From positions 70,704 to 134,703 of the forward strand of contig CAKRNE010000006.1 of assembly GCA_934365945.1 (NCBI GenBank): 64,000 nt of DNA, given 5' to 3'. Made by a program: the position numbers and the translations under genes. The DNA comes from an uncultured Agathobacter sp. (GTDB taxonomy: Bacteria; Bacillota; Clostridia; Lachnospirales; Lachnospiraceae). How positions within the stretch are numbered: the first letter of the stretch is position 1; every line of letters starts with the position of its first letter. This document shows, in pieces, positions 25,751 to 34,672 of the stretch. The notes under the pieces are model-generated. The model made no database searches. It saw only the letters and a program-made list of their open reading frames with translations, and had not been told where the DNA came from.

Positions 25751-27808
25751 ATGAAGAAAAATATAAAATTCAAGGGCAGGCTGAAAAGCTACATGTGCTG
25801 GCCGCTGTATCTGACACTCGTGTTGGCGTGTGCCGACGGAGTAGCAATGCGCTACGACAGGAGGCTTGGCTATGGCATGGTAGGCTTTACAGTGTTTTAC
25901 TTTGCACTCGTGCTGCTTTTGTATGTCAGAAGCAAGTCAGTCGTTGCCAATGAGCTGATAAGCTTTGCAACCCAGTATTCATCGGTGCAGAAGAGGCTGC
26001 TTAATGAGTTTGAGGTGCCGTATGCCCTGCTTGAGTACTCGGGCAAGATACTATGGGTAAATGACAAATTCGCAGAGCTCATGGGTGTGGATAAAAACTA
26101 TCACAAATCCATCACGACACTTTTCCCGACAGTGACCAGGGAGCTTCTCACCAAGAGTGATGCACCGACAGATTTCAAGATAGTAAACGAGGAAGAGGAC
26201 AGCATAGTCAGACTGTCCGTCAAGAGAATATATTTCAACTCTATCGCAGAGGAAAATGAGATAATCGACACAAATGAAGCAGACCAGTTTTTGACAGCGC
26301 TGTATGTATTTGATGAGTCGGAGCTTTATCGCTGCAAGAAGGAAATCACAGAGCAGAAGCAGGTTTCAGCGCTTGTGTACATCGACAACTATGATGAGGC
26401 ACTCGACAGCATAGAGGACGTAAAGAGGTCACTGCTCGTTGCACTTATCGACAGGCGTGTAAACCAGTACTTTGCCAAGTACGACGGACTCGTCAGAAAG
26501 ATAGAAAACGACAAATACTTCGTGGTGTTCAAGTACAAGTATCTTGACAGCATGAAGGAGGACAAGTTCAAGGTGCTCGACGAGGTCAAGGCCATAAAGG
26601 TCGGAAATGAGATGGCGGTCACACTCAGTATCGGAATCGGTATAAAGAGTGATAAATATAATGAAAACTACGTGTATGCGCGAAATGCCATAGACCTGGC
26701 CCTCGGACGAGGCGGTGATCAGGTTGTTATAAAGGATCACGACGATATCCTGTATTTTGGCGGCAAGTCAAAGCAGGTGGAGAGCAAGACAAGGGTAAAG
26801 GCAAGAGTCAAGGCGCAGGCGCTCCAGGAGATTATAGAGACCTGTGAGAACGTGCTTATCATGGGGCACAGCATCACAGATGTAGACTCACTCGGAGCTG
26901 GCATAGGTATATACTGTGCAGCCAAGAACCTCGACAAAAAGGCGCAGATAGTCATAAATGACCCGACAAGCTCGGTCAGACCTCTTATGGAGACATTTTC
27001 AGAGGTAAAGGGTTATCCAACAGACATGTTTATAAACAGCGATGAGGCCCTCGAGATGGTGAGCAGGGATACGCTTGTCATGGTGGTGGATACCAACAGG
27101 CCAAGCTACACAGAGTGTCCTGAGCTTCTCAGAAAGACGGGAAAGATAGTCGTATTTGACCACCATAGACAAAGCAGCGAGATAATAGAGAATCCTACAC
27201 TCTCATATATCGAGCCGTACGCATCGAGTGCGTGTGAGATGGTCGCAGAGGTATTGCAGTATTTCAACGACGGAGTCAAGATAAATGCAACAGAGGCCGA
27301 CTGCATCTACGCAGGCATCCTCATCGATACCAACAACTTTATGACAAAGACAGGCGTGCGTACATTTGAGGCGGCAGCCTTTTTGAAGCGCTCAGGCGCA
27401 GAGGTAACACGCGTCAGAAAGATGCTTAGAAACGACATGGCATGCTACAAGGCAAGAGCTGAGGCAGTACGCCATGCAGAGGTATACAGGGGCTCGTTTG
27501 CCATATCGGTATGCCCTAGCGAGAATGTGGAAAGCCCGACAATCGTCGGCGCACAGGCGGCAAATGAGCTGCTCAACATCATAGGCATCAAGGCATCATT
27601 TGTGCTCACAGAGTACAATGACAAGATTTATATCAGCTCTCGTTCAATCGACGAGATAAATGTCCAGATAATCATGGAGAAGCTGGGCGGCGGCGGACAC
27701 TTAAATGTGGCAGGAGCACAGCTCACAGGCGTCACAGTCGTGCAGGCCAAGCGCATGATACAGGATACACTGGATGAAATGCTAAAAGAAGGAGACATAG
27801 AAGAATGA
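25751..27808 (+). CDS. gdpP: c-di-AMP phosphodiesterase GdpP (DHH-DHHA1, degenerate GGDEF)
   Basis: 685 residues. Two N-terminal membrane spans (residues about 12-30 and 37-54), a PAS-like domain ([20 protein letters not shown]), a degenerate GGDEF domain (the signature is replaced around [10 protein letters not shown]), then DHH motifs DVDSLG, DTNRPS and DHHRQ and the DHHA1 end [12 protein letters not shown]. It hydrolyses the second messenger c-di-AMP, which controls potassium and osmotic balance. ATG 25751 has AAGGAG. Its stop overlaps the rplI start (ATGA), as in the gdpP-rplI-dnaB operon of Firmicutes. Confidence 0.95.
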   Translation: MKKNIKFKGRLKSYMCWPLYLTLVLACADGVAMRYDRRLGYGMVGFTVFYFALVLLLYVRSKSVVANELISFATQYSSVQKRLLNEFEVPYALLEYSGKILWVNDKFAELMGVDKNYHKSITTLFPTVTRELLTKSDAPTDFKIVNEEEDSIVRLSVKRIYFNSIAEENEIIDTNEADQFLTALYVFDESELYRCKKEITEQKQVSALVYIDNYDEALDSIEDVKRSLLVALIDRRVNQYFAKYDGLVRKIENDKYFVVFKYKYLDSMKEDKFKVLDEVKAIKVGNEMAVTLSIGIGIKSDKYNENYVYARNAIDLALGRGGDQVVIKDHDDILYFGGKSKQVESKTRVKARVKAQALQEIIETCENVLIMGHSITDVDSLGAGIGIYCAAKNLDKKAQIVINDPTSSVRPLMETFSEVKGYPTDMFINSDEALEMVSRDTLVMVVDTNRPSYTECPELLRKTGKIVVFDHHRQSSEIIENPTLSYIEPYASSACEMVAEVLQYFNDGVKINATEADCIYAGILIDTNNFMTKTGVRTFEAAAFLKRSGAEVTRVRKMLRNDMACYKARAEAVRHAEVYRGSFAISVCPSENVESPTIVGAQAANELLNIIGIKASFVLTEYNDKIYISSRSIDEINVQIIMEKLGGGGHLNVAGAQLTGVTVVQAKRMIQDTLDEMLKEGDIEE

Positions 27809-28251
27809 AAGTAATCTTATTACAGGACGTAAAACCATTAGGCAAAAAAGGCGAGATAGTAAACGTAAGTGACGGCTACGCCAGAAACAATATCATACCT
27901 AAAAAGCTCGGAGTTGAGGCCACTCCAAAGAACTTAAACGACCTAAAGCTTCAGAATCAGCATGCAGACAAGGTAGCACAGGAAAACTACGAGAGTGCAC
28001 TTGCACTCGCTAAGGTCGTAGAGAGCACAAAGGTAGTAGTAAAGCTTCGCTCAGGTGAGGGCGGCAGGACATTCGGCTCCATCTCCACCAAGGAGATATC
28101 GGCTGCGGCAAAAGAGCAGCACGGCTTAGAGCTCGACAAGAAAAAAATGCAGCTTAACGAGTCAATCAAAGCACTCGGCAACTATGAGGTTCCTGTCAAG
28201 CTTCATCCAAAGGTAACAGCAAACCTCACAGTATCAGTAGTTGAAGGATAG
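27805..28251 (+). CDS. rplI: 50S ribosomal protein L9
   Basis: 148 residues: [31 protein letters not shown] (N-terminal rRNA-binding domain), long helix, C-terminal [11 protein letters not shown]. Overlaps gdpP by four bases. Confidence 0.97.
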   Translation: MKVILLQDVKPLGKKGEIVNVSDGYARNNIIPKKLGVEATPKNLNDLKLQNQHADKVAQENYESALALAKVVESTKVVVKLRSGEGGRTFGSISTKEISAAAKEQHGLELDKKKMQLNESIKALGNYEVPVKLHPKVTANLTVSVVEG

Positions 28252-28262
28252 GAGGAATCCCC

Positions 28263-29594
28263 TTGGAAGAAGCATTAATCAAACGAATAATGCCAAACAG
28301 CCTTGAGGCAGAGCAGTCCGTGGTCGGCTCTATGATCATGAGTAAGGATGCCATAGTGACCGCCAGCGAGATACTCCTTAAGGAGGATTTTTATCATCAG
28401 CAGTATGGTATCATCTTTGAGACCATGGTTGAGCTATTTACAGAGGGACAGCCTGTTGACCTCGTCACACTCCAGAACCGTCTAAAGGAAAAGGATGTGC
28501 CACAGGAAATACAAAGCCTTGATTTTGTGAGAACACTCGTCACCAGCGTGCCGACATCAGCCAACATCAAGTACTATGCCAATATCGTAAAGGAAAACGC
28601 CATAAAGCGAAAGCTCATCCATGTGACAGAGGACATAGAAAACGAATGCTACGCCGGCAAGGAATCGCTTGAGAGCGTGCTTGATAAGACCGAGCACGAT
28701 GTATTTGAGCTGCTTTCCACAAGGCAGACAGGTGACTACGTGCCAATCCGTACTGTAGTCATGAATGCCCTCGAGAAAATCGAAAAAGCAGCACAGCAGG
28801 AGGGCACCGTAACAGGAATCCCGACAGGCTTCATAGACCTTGACTACAGGACAGCGGGCTTACAGCCGTCAGACCTCGTGCTCGTGGCAGCCCGTCCGTC
28901 AATGGGAAAGACAGCCTTCGTCCTCAACATAGCTCAGCATGTGGCATTCCACGCACATCTGTGTACTGCCATATTCTCACTCGAGATGTCGAAGGAACAG
29001 CTCGTAAACCGTCTGTTCTCACTCGAATCAAAGGTAGATGCGCAGGCACTGCGTACAGGAAATCTGTCTGATGCCGACTGGGAAAAGCTGGTAGAGGGCG
29101 CCGGAATCATCGGAGACTCCGAGCTCATCATAGACGACACTCCGGGTATCAGCATCTCAGAGCTTAGAAGCAAGTGCCGTAAATACAAGCTCGAGCACGA
29201 CTTAAAGCTCGTCATCATCGATTACCTGCAGCTTATGACAGGCTCAGGAAGAGGCTCAGAATCGCGTCAGCAGGAAATCTCAGACATATCACGTTCGCTT
29301 AAGGCACTCGCCAGAGAGCTTTCAGTCCCTGTAGTGGCACTATCACAGCTCTCACGAGCCGTAGAGCAGCGACCGGACCATAGACCGATGCTATCTGACC
29401 TTCGAGAGTCAGGAGCTATCGAGCAGGATGCCGACGTCGTTATGTTCATCTATCGTGACGACTACTACAACAAGGACACCGAGCTCAAGGGCATCTCAGA
29501 AATCATCATCGCTAAACAGCGTAACGGTCCAATCGGCACCGTAAACCTCGCATGGCTGCCTGAGTACACGAAGTTTGCGAATCTGGAGCATTAA
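28263..29594 (+). CDS. dnaB: replicative DNA helicase
   Basis: 443 residues starting at TTG 28263, supported by AGGAGG at 28250-28255 and by the conserved N-terminus MEEALIKRIMPNSLEAEQSV. Walker A ARPSMGKTAF, Walker B LVIIDYLQLM, and the arginine-finger region complete the RecA-type motor. Unwinds DNA at the replication fork. Co-operonic with gdpP and rplI. Confidence 0.97.
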   Translation: MEEALIKRIMPNSLEAEQSVVGSMIMSKDAIVTASEILLKEDFYHQQYGIIFETMVELFTEGQPVDLVTLQNRLKEKDVPQEIQSLDFVRTLVTSVPTSANIKYYANIVKENAIKRKLIHVTEDIENECYAGKESLESVLDKTEHDVFELLSTRQTGDYVPIRTVVMNALEKIEKAAQQEGTVTGIPTGFIDLDYRTAGLQPSDLVLVAARPSMGKTAFVLNIAQHVAFHAHLCTAIFSLEMSKEQLVNRLFSLESKVDAQALRTGNLSDADWEKLVEGAGIIGDSELIIDDTPGISISELRSKCRKYKLEHDLKLVIIDYLQLMTGSGRGSESRQQEISDISRSLKALARELSVPVVALSQLSRAVEQRPDHRPMLSDLRESGAIEQDADVVMFIYRDDYYNKDTELKGISEIIIAKQRNGPIGTVNLAWLPEYTKFANLEH

Positions 29595-29607
29595 ATTGAT
29601 ATGATAA

Positions 29608-29640
29608 ATTGGCGCAGGAATTATACCCTGCGCCAATTTT
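29608..29640 (+). terminator. terminator of gdpP-rplI-dnaB
   Basis: AATTGGCGCAGG pairs with CCTGCGCCAATT, then TTT. Confidence 0.9.
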
Positions 29641-29675
29641 CATAATAATATATTATGCGAAATACACAAATGTGA

Positions 29676-30221
29676 TCATTTATTAATTAGCCCATAAATA
29701 TAGTGATTACACCACTTCCCATGCAGTATAAGATAATCATGCAATAGCCCCTCCTGCACGAAGCCGAGCTCATTAAGAAGCTTCATCGAAGGTACATTGC
29801 CCGGGTGGACAACCGCCGTCACCTTGTGCATGCGAAGCTCATTAAAGGCAAGCCTGGTGCAGAAGCCGACTGCCTCAGTCGCATACCCCATGTGATGAAA
29901 CTCACTGGAAAATTTATAGCCAATCTCACAGCTTCCGTAAAAAGCCGGAGCGATATTATGTATACATACAGTGCCGATAATCCGGCTCGGATTTTCCTTC
30001 TTAAAAACATAAAATCTGAAAAGCTGTGATTTGACAGCCATGTTGTATTCATATCTGAGCACCTTTTGCAGGTGCTTCACAGTATAAAAATCCGGCACAC
30101 GGTCTATCTCATACATTTCGAAAAGCTCTTTATCCCTATTGTAAAAATCCAAAACCTGCGGGGCGCAATCAGCGCGCAATACCTTAAGAAGCAGGCGCGG
30201 GGTTTCATATTCAAAAAACAT
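29676..30221 (-). CDS. GNAT family N-acetyltransferase (RimJ/RimL type)
   Basis: 181 residues. The family pattern TPRLLL at the N-terminus, GTVCIHNI, CEIGYKFSSEFHHMGYATEAV (acetyl-CoA site), VHPGNVPSMKLLNELGF. Acetylates an amino group, probably of a protein N-terminus or small molecule; target unknown. Transcribed opposite to its neighbours. Confidence 0.9.
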   Translation of the reverse strand: MFFEYETPRLLLKVLRADCAPQVLDFYNRDKELFEMYEIDRVPDFYTVKHLQKVLRYEYNMAVKSQLFRFYVFKKENPSRIIGTVCIHNIAPAFYGSCEIGYKFSSEFHHMGYATEAVGFCTRLAFNELRMHKVTAVVHPGNVPSMKLLNELGFVQEGLLHDYLILHGKWCNHYIYGLINK

Positions 30222-30285
30222 ATTTTCCTTCTTTCACATTTGGTGTATCATGATAAATAGATTATAACACATGGAGCAGACAAAT

Positions 30286-30759
30286 ATGACACAAGATGAA
30301 AAATATATGAAACAGGCAATAAAACAGGCAAAAAAAGCATACGCACTCGATGAGGTGCCGATAGGCTGCGTAATTGTAGCCGGTGACAAAATCATCGCAC
30401 GTGGCTACAACCGCAGAAATACCGACAAAAATCCACTTGCTCACGCTGAGCTCTCGGCCATCCGCAAAGCCAGCAAAAAGACAGGAGATTGGCGTCTCGA
30501 GGAATGCACCATGTACGTCACCCTTGAGCCTTGCCAGATGTGTGCCGGAGCAATAGTACAGGCACGCATTCCAAGGGTGGTAATAGGTGCCATGAATCCG
30601 AAAGCAGGCTGTGCAGGCTCAATCATCAATCTACTGCAGATGCAGCAGTTCAATCATCAGGTGCAGACAGATATAGGCATCTGCGGCGACGAATGCAGCA
30701 CCATGCTTTCTACCTTCTTCAAGGAATTGAGAAAGAAGCGCAAGCTTCAAGGGCAGTAA
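30286..30759 (+). CDS. tadA: tRNA-specific adenosine(34) deaminase
   Basis: About 157 residues. HAE motif in LAHAELSAI and PCQMC in EPCQMCAG hold the catalytic zinc; Glu of HAE is the proton shuttle. Makes inosine at the wobble position of tRNA-Arg(ACG). ATG 30286 has GGAG nine bases upstream; ATG 30271 lies only about 5 bases beyond a TATAAC -10 element, so it is probably not in the transcript. Next to ffs, as in Bacillus (yaaJ-scr). Confidence 0.95.
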   Translation: MTQDEKYMKQAIKQAKKAYALDEVPIGCVIVAGDKIIARGYNRRNTDKNPLAHAELSAIRKASKKTGDWRLEECTMYVTLEPCQMCAGAIVQARIPRVVIGAMNPKAGCAGSIINLLQMQQFNHQVQTDIGICGDECSTMLSTFFKELRKKRKLQGQ

Positions 30760-30788
30760 AGCCTGTTGCCGTTAAAACCACAGCATAA

Positions 30789-31057
30789 GGCATGTAAGCC
30801 CCGGGTACTGGACGCGCACAAGTACTCCTGCAGGGGCGCATAGCGAAGCTGTTTAGAATCTGTAGGATTATGCCGGAAAGCCAGAAATGCCCAGCCATGG
30901 ACGGCTGGGCAAGGCGTTATGCGCCACGGACGGTGCATAAAAGCCGGTTTCGTCAAGCATAGAAAACCATCATGCATAATCCGTACAGAATCTTAACAGC
31001 GTAGCGTAGCCCAGGTAGGAGTATATGTGCGCGTCCGGTACCCGGGGCTTGCATGCC
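30789..31057 (+). ncRNA. twoAYGGAY-type RNA element, copy 2, inside long inverted-repeat arms
   Basis: 269-bp element with the same architecture as 22402-22674. Outer arms begin GGCATGTAAGCCCCGGGTAC and end with the paired sequence at 31057; they share no sequence with copy 1 arms but are paired just as well. Conserved inside: GCGCATAGCGAAGCTG, TTAGA..CTGTAG, hairpin GCCCAGCC-ATGGAC-GGCTGGGC, a second hairpin with loop ACGGAC (a perfect AYGGAY), GGTTTCGTCA, GCATAGAAAACC, CAGCGTAGCGTAGC. It lies 29 bp after tadA and 70 bp before the ffs transcription start. Confidence 0.78.
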
Positions 31058-31090
31058 GTAATCATCGCCACAAGGAAGTTGCAATAAATC

Positions 31091-31120
31091 TTGACAAAAC
31101 CCTGCATTATAGCGTATACT
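31091..31120 (+). promoter_or_regulatory. promoter of ffs
   Basis: TTGACA (31091-31096) and TATACT (31115-31120), 18-bp spacing, placing the transcript start at about 31127. Confidence 0.8.
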
Positions 31121-31126
31121 AAAGAC

Positions 31127-31389
31127 TCCGAGCAGCCGGGGTGGTAGCGGTACCTTGAACCAACAATCCGCTATAGTTGGGGTGATGCTTCGTAGAGGGC
31201 TTAAGCGGTGGAGCTGCCCTCCATAAGTGGCGTTGACGTCTGGGTCTTGCGCAATGGAAATCTATGAACCGTGTCAGGGTGGGAACACAGCAGCACTAAG
31301 TAGAAGCTTTCATGTGACGCGAGGCAGCCTGGAGGGAGTTAACTGTGGAGGTAACGTCTGTTGTGATGGTTCGAAGCGAGGCGCTCGGA
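31127..31389 (+). ncRNA. ffs: signal recognition particle RNA, large Gram-positive type
   Basis: About 263 nt. The ends pair (CCGAG near 31129 with CTCGG near 31388). The domain IV core is clear: GAACCGTGTCAGG, GTG-GGAA-CAC tetraloop hairpin, ACAGCAGCACTAAG (31268-31305). The 5' part contains the Alu-domain sequences typical of the 270-nt Firmicute RNA. Together with Ffh it targets membrane proteins. The closing stem plus TTTTT is the terminator. Confidence 0.93.
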
Positions 31390-31411
31390 TTTTTAGCGTA
31401 TAAACATCGTA

Positions 31412-31541
31412 TGATAATACAGTTAATCAGCGGAAATTCTATTTCCGGGCTGATTACATGTATTATCAGACGGTGCAACGGAAACCGAAAATTGTAGCCA
31501 CGCAGTGGCGGAGAAGCCTCGAAAGAGGCGAATTTTCGGTT
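31412..31541 (+). other. two structured hairpins between ffs and the NUDIX gene
   Basis: First hairpin 31412-31468: TGATAATAC/GTATTATCA, AATCAGC/GCTGATT and GGAA/TTCC stacked in one long stem. Second structure 31483-31541: an outer 11-bp stem (AACCGAAAATT with AATTTTCGGTT) enclosing GCCAC-gca-GTGGC and GCCTC-GAAA-GAGGC, i.e. a three-way junction. It ends 38 bases before the NUDIX start codon, so it could be a leader regulator or another repeat family. Confidence 0.6.
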
Positions 31542-31579
31542 GTAGTGGCACGAAGGAAAAAGGAAAATCGAGGCATACC

Positions 31580-32464
31580 ATGATTCAGGACATTGCACCA
31601 CACACGTGGGACATAACATACAAAAACATACAGCCGGACCCGGACAGCAGGGTCCTTTTTTTTAGCAGGGGACAGCTTCTTGTGCAGCAGGCATCGGACA
31701 AGCCAGTTGACGAATCCAATCAGGATATTCATCAGATAAGCTTTCCGAGATATGAGGATATAAAAACAGAATGCCCCGATGCTAAATATCAGTATCTGTT
31801 TACACTTGACGATACTGCATTTTTCAGGGTGGCACTGTCACATGCCAACAAAATGCATATACTGGAAGTAACAGGTGGCAAATTCATAAACCGGCACTAT
31901 ATGCGCAGCGCAGCACCGAAGGAGTACGTGTTTGCCGCGATAACGGGATTTCATCTGGATGGCTGGTATGATAAGAACCATTTTTGCGGCAGATGCGCCA
32001 ACAGGCTTGTGGAGGACGACGTGGAGCGCATGCTCAGATGTCCGGTCTGTGGCAACATGGTTTACCCGCGCATCAATCCGGCAGTGATAGTGGGAGTTAC
32101 CAATGGAGATAAGCTGCTTTTGACAAAATATAATGGCAGAGAGTATAAAAAGTACGCACTTGTGGCAGGCTTTAACGAGATAGGTGAGTCGCTTGAGGAG
32201 ACCGTGCGCCGTGAGGTAATGGAGGAAACAGGACTGCGTGTGAAAAACATCAGATACTACAAATCGCAGCCGTGGGGCTTTACCGACAATATACTTGCGG
32301 GATATTTCTGTGAAGTTGACGGAACAGATGAGATTGAGGTTGACATGCAGGAGCTTTCGGTGGCAAAATGGGTGTCAAGAGAAGAAATACCTGCATCCCT
32401 AGAGGAATTAAGCCTGACAAATGAAATGATTTCTGTTTTTCGGCTTGACAAAGGCGATTTCTGA
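31580..32464 (+). CDS. nudC: NAD+ diphosphatase / NADH pyrophosphatase (NudC-like NUDIX hydrolase)
   Basis: About 294 residues from ATG 31580 (CGAGG seven bases upstream). N-terminal NudC domain, zinc ribbon CGRCANR..CPVCGNMVYPR, then the NUDIX box GFNEIGESLEETVRREVMEE with the REV-EE-G pattern, and the SQPWGFTDNILAGYF segment typical of NudC. Cleaves NAD(H) to NMN and AMP, and in E. coli also decaps NAD-RNA. The frame extends upstream but that part overlaps the three-way junction. Confidence 0.92.
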   Translation: MIQDIAPHTWDITYKNIQPDPDSRVLFFSRGQLLVQQASDKPVDESNQDIHQISFPRYEDIKTECPDAKYQYLFTLDDTAFFRVALSHANKMHILEVTGGKFINRHYMRSAAPKEYVFAAITGFHLDGWYDKNHFCGRCANRLVEDDVERMLRCPVCGNMVYPRINPAVIVGVTNGDKLLLTKYNGREYKKYALVAGFNEIGESLEETVRREVMEETGLRVKNIRYYKSQPWGFTDNILAGYFCEVDGTDEIEVDMQELSVAKWVSREEIPASLEELSLTNEMISVFRLDKGDF

Positions 32465-32506
32465 ATGTATAGTAAAACGGTAGGAAATGAAACAGAGGTG
32501 CTATAA

Positions 32507-32941
32507 ATGAAAATTTCAACAAAAGGACGTTATGCTCTTCGCCTCATGATGGATCTTGCAGAGAACAACAATGGTTCACCCATCAGCCTGAAGGATGTAG
32601 CGAAGAGACAGGATATTTCAGATAAATATCTTGAACAGATTATATCCATTTTAAACAAGGCGGGCTACGTCAGAAGTGTCAGAGGCGCCCAGGGCGGCTA
32701 CATGCTGAAGATGGAACCGCAGAACTACACAGTCGGCATGATTCTCAGACAGACAGAGGGCAGCCTTGCGCCGGTAGCATGTATAGAGGATGACGAGATA
32801 GTCTGCGACAGACAGCAGCAGTGTGTCACATCTATTGTGTACAAGAAGATCAATGATGCAATCTCAGGCGTGGTTGACAATATCACATTGCAGGATCTGG
32901 TAGACTGGCAGAACGAGAAAAATGGAAATTATGTCATATAA
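32507..32941 (+). CDS. Rrf2 family transcriptional regulator (IscR/CymR type)
   Basis: 144 residues. MKISTKGRYALRLMMDLA, winged helix with ISDKYLEQIISILNKAGYVRS and GAQGGY. Three cysteines (CIEDDEIVC..C, residues about 92-106) have the IscR-like arrangement, so an iron-sulfur cluster may sense cluster status. It heads the operon nifS-nifU-mnmA and probably autoregulates it. A CymR-like role in cysteine metabolism is the alternative. Confidence 0.93.
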   Translation: MKISTKGRYALRLMMDLAENNNGSPISLKDVAKRQDISDKYLEQIISILNKAGYVRSVRGAQGGYMLKMEPQNYTVGMILRQTEGSLAPVACIEDDEIVCDRQQQCVTSIVYKKINDAISGVVDNITLQDLVDWQNEKNGNYVI

Positions 32942-32960
32942 AGAAAGAAGGTTATCATAG

Positions 32961-34154
32961 ATGAGCAGATTAATTTATTTGGATAATGCGGCAACCACAC
33001 AGGTATATCCGGAGGTTGTGGATGCAATGCTTCCTTACTTTACAGAGCATTACGGCAATCCATCAGCTATATACAGCTTTGCAGATGAGGCAGAAAGAGC
33101 AGTGGATCATGCCAGAGGAGAGGTCGCAGACCTTATCGGAGCAAAGAAGGATGAGATATATTTCACAGGCGGCGGCAGCGAGTCCGACAACTGGGCATTA
33201 AAGGCCACAGCAGAGGCATATGCCGCAAAAGGAAAGCACATCATCACATCAGCCATCGAGCATCATGCAATTCTTCACACAGCACAGTGGCTTGAGAAGC
33301 ATGGCTTTGAGGTGACATATGTGGGTGTTGATGAGGACGGAAAAATCAAGCTTGATGAGCTTAAGGCAGCCATCAGACCTGACACAATCCTTATCTCAGT
33401 TATGGCGGCAAACAACGAGATTGGAACTATCCAGCCGCTTAAGGAGATCGGAGAGATAGCAAAGGAGCATGGCATTTTGTTCCACACAGATGCGGTTCAG
33501 GCATTCGGACATATTCCGATTAATGTAGATGATATGCATATCGACATGCTCAGCGCCAGCGGTCACAAGCTCAACGGACCAAAGGGCATCGGCGTGATGT
33601 ATATCAGAAAGGGTGTAAAAATCCGCTCATTTATCCATGGCGGAGCACAGGAGCGCCAGAGACGAGCAGGAACACACAATGTGCCGGGTATCGTAGGACT
33701 TGGCAAGGCAGTAGAGCTTGCGAAGGCCAACATGGCAGAGCGCAGCGCATATGAGACAAAGCTTAGAGACCACCTCATCGAGAGAGTGACAAGCGAGATC
33801 CCATATACACGCTTAAATGGACACAGAACAGACAGACTGCCAAACAATGCAAACTTCTGCTTCAGATTCATCGAGGGAGAGTCAATGCTTATCCTGCTTG
33901 ATCAGGCAGGTGTATGCGGCAGCTCAGGCTCAGCCTGCACATCAGGCTCACTCGACCCATCACATGTGCTCCTTGCAATAGGACTGCCACATGAGATAGC
34001 GCACGGCTCACTGCGTCTTACATTATCAGAGAAGACCACTCTTGAGGATATCGACTATACAGTGGACAAGTTAAAGGAAATCATAGCAAGGCTCAGAAGC
34101 ATGTCACCGTTATACGAGGATTTCGTAAAGAAAAACGGCAAAGCAGAGGCATAA
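32961..34154 (+). CDS. cysteine desulfurase (NifS/IscS family)
   Basis: 397 residues. YLDNAATT, SAIEHHA, HTDAVQAFGHI, SASGHKLNGPKGIG (PLP Lys) and the catalytic loop SSGSACTSGS with Cys. Takes sulfur from cysteine for Fe-S assembly (via the NifU protein next door) and tRNA thiolation (via MnmA). Confidence 0.96.
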   Translation: MSRLIYLDNAATTQVYPEVVDAMLPYFTEHYGNPSAIYSFADEAERAVDHARGEVADLIGAKKDEIYFTGGGSESDNWALKATAEAYAAKGKHIITSAIEHHAILHTAQWLEKHGFEVTYVGVDEDGKIKLDELKAAIRPDTILISVMAANNEIGTIQPLKEIGEIAKEHGILFHTDAVQAFGHIPINVDDMHIDMLSASGHKLNGPKGIGVMYIRKGVKIRSFIHGGAQERQRRAGTHNVPGIVGLGKAVELAKANMAERSAYETKLRDHLIERVTSEIPYTRLNGHRTDRLPNNANFCFRFIEGESMLILLDQAGVCGSSGSACTSGSLDPSHVLLAIGLPHEIAHGSLRLTLSEKTTLEDIDYTVDKLKEIIARLRSMSPLYEDFVKKNGKAEA

Positions 34155-34225
34155 ATGATCAGGTCAAAATTATAGTGACTATCACAATATTAATATATAC
34201 ATGAAAATTAGGAGGAACTAAGGAC

Positions 34226-34672
34226 ATGGCATACAGTGAAAAGGTAATGGACCATTTTAACCATCCAAGAAACGTAGGAGAGATGGAGAATCCAAGTGGT
34301 GTCGGCACAGTAGGAAATGCAAAGTGCGGAGACATCATGAGAATGTATCTGGATATAGATGACAACGGCATTATTCAGGAGGCCAAATTCAAGACCTTCG
34401 GATGTGGCGCAGCAGTTGCAACAAGCAGTATGGCAACAGAGCTCGTAAAGGGCAAGACAATTCAGGAGGCACTTGAGGTTACAAACAAGGCAGTTATGGA
34501 GGCACTTGACGGACTTCCACCAGTAAAGGTACACTGCTCACTTCTCGCAGAGGAGGCAATCCATGCGGCACTCTGGGATTACGCAGAGAAAAACGGTATC
34601 AAGATCGAGGGACTCGAGAGACCTGTAAACGATATCAGCGAAAAGGAAGAGGCGCCTGAGGAAGACTATTAA
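34226..34672 (+). CDS. Fe-S cluster assembly scaffold (NifU/IscU N-terminal type)
   Basis: 148 residues: YSEKVMDHFNHPRNVGEM, NAKCGDIM, FKTFGCGAAVATSSM, VHCSLLAEEAI, giving the three conserved cysteines. Ends with an acidic tail. Stop overlaps the mnmA start by one base. Confidence 0.95.
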   Translation: MAYSEKVMDHFNHPRNVGEMENPSGVGTVGNAKCGDIMRMYLDIDDNGIIQEAKFKTFGCGAAVATSSMATELVKGKTIQEALEVTNKAVMEALDGLPPVKVHCSLLAEEAIHAALWDYAEKNGIKIEGLERPVNDISEKEEAPEEDY

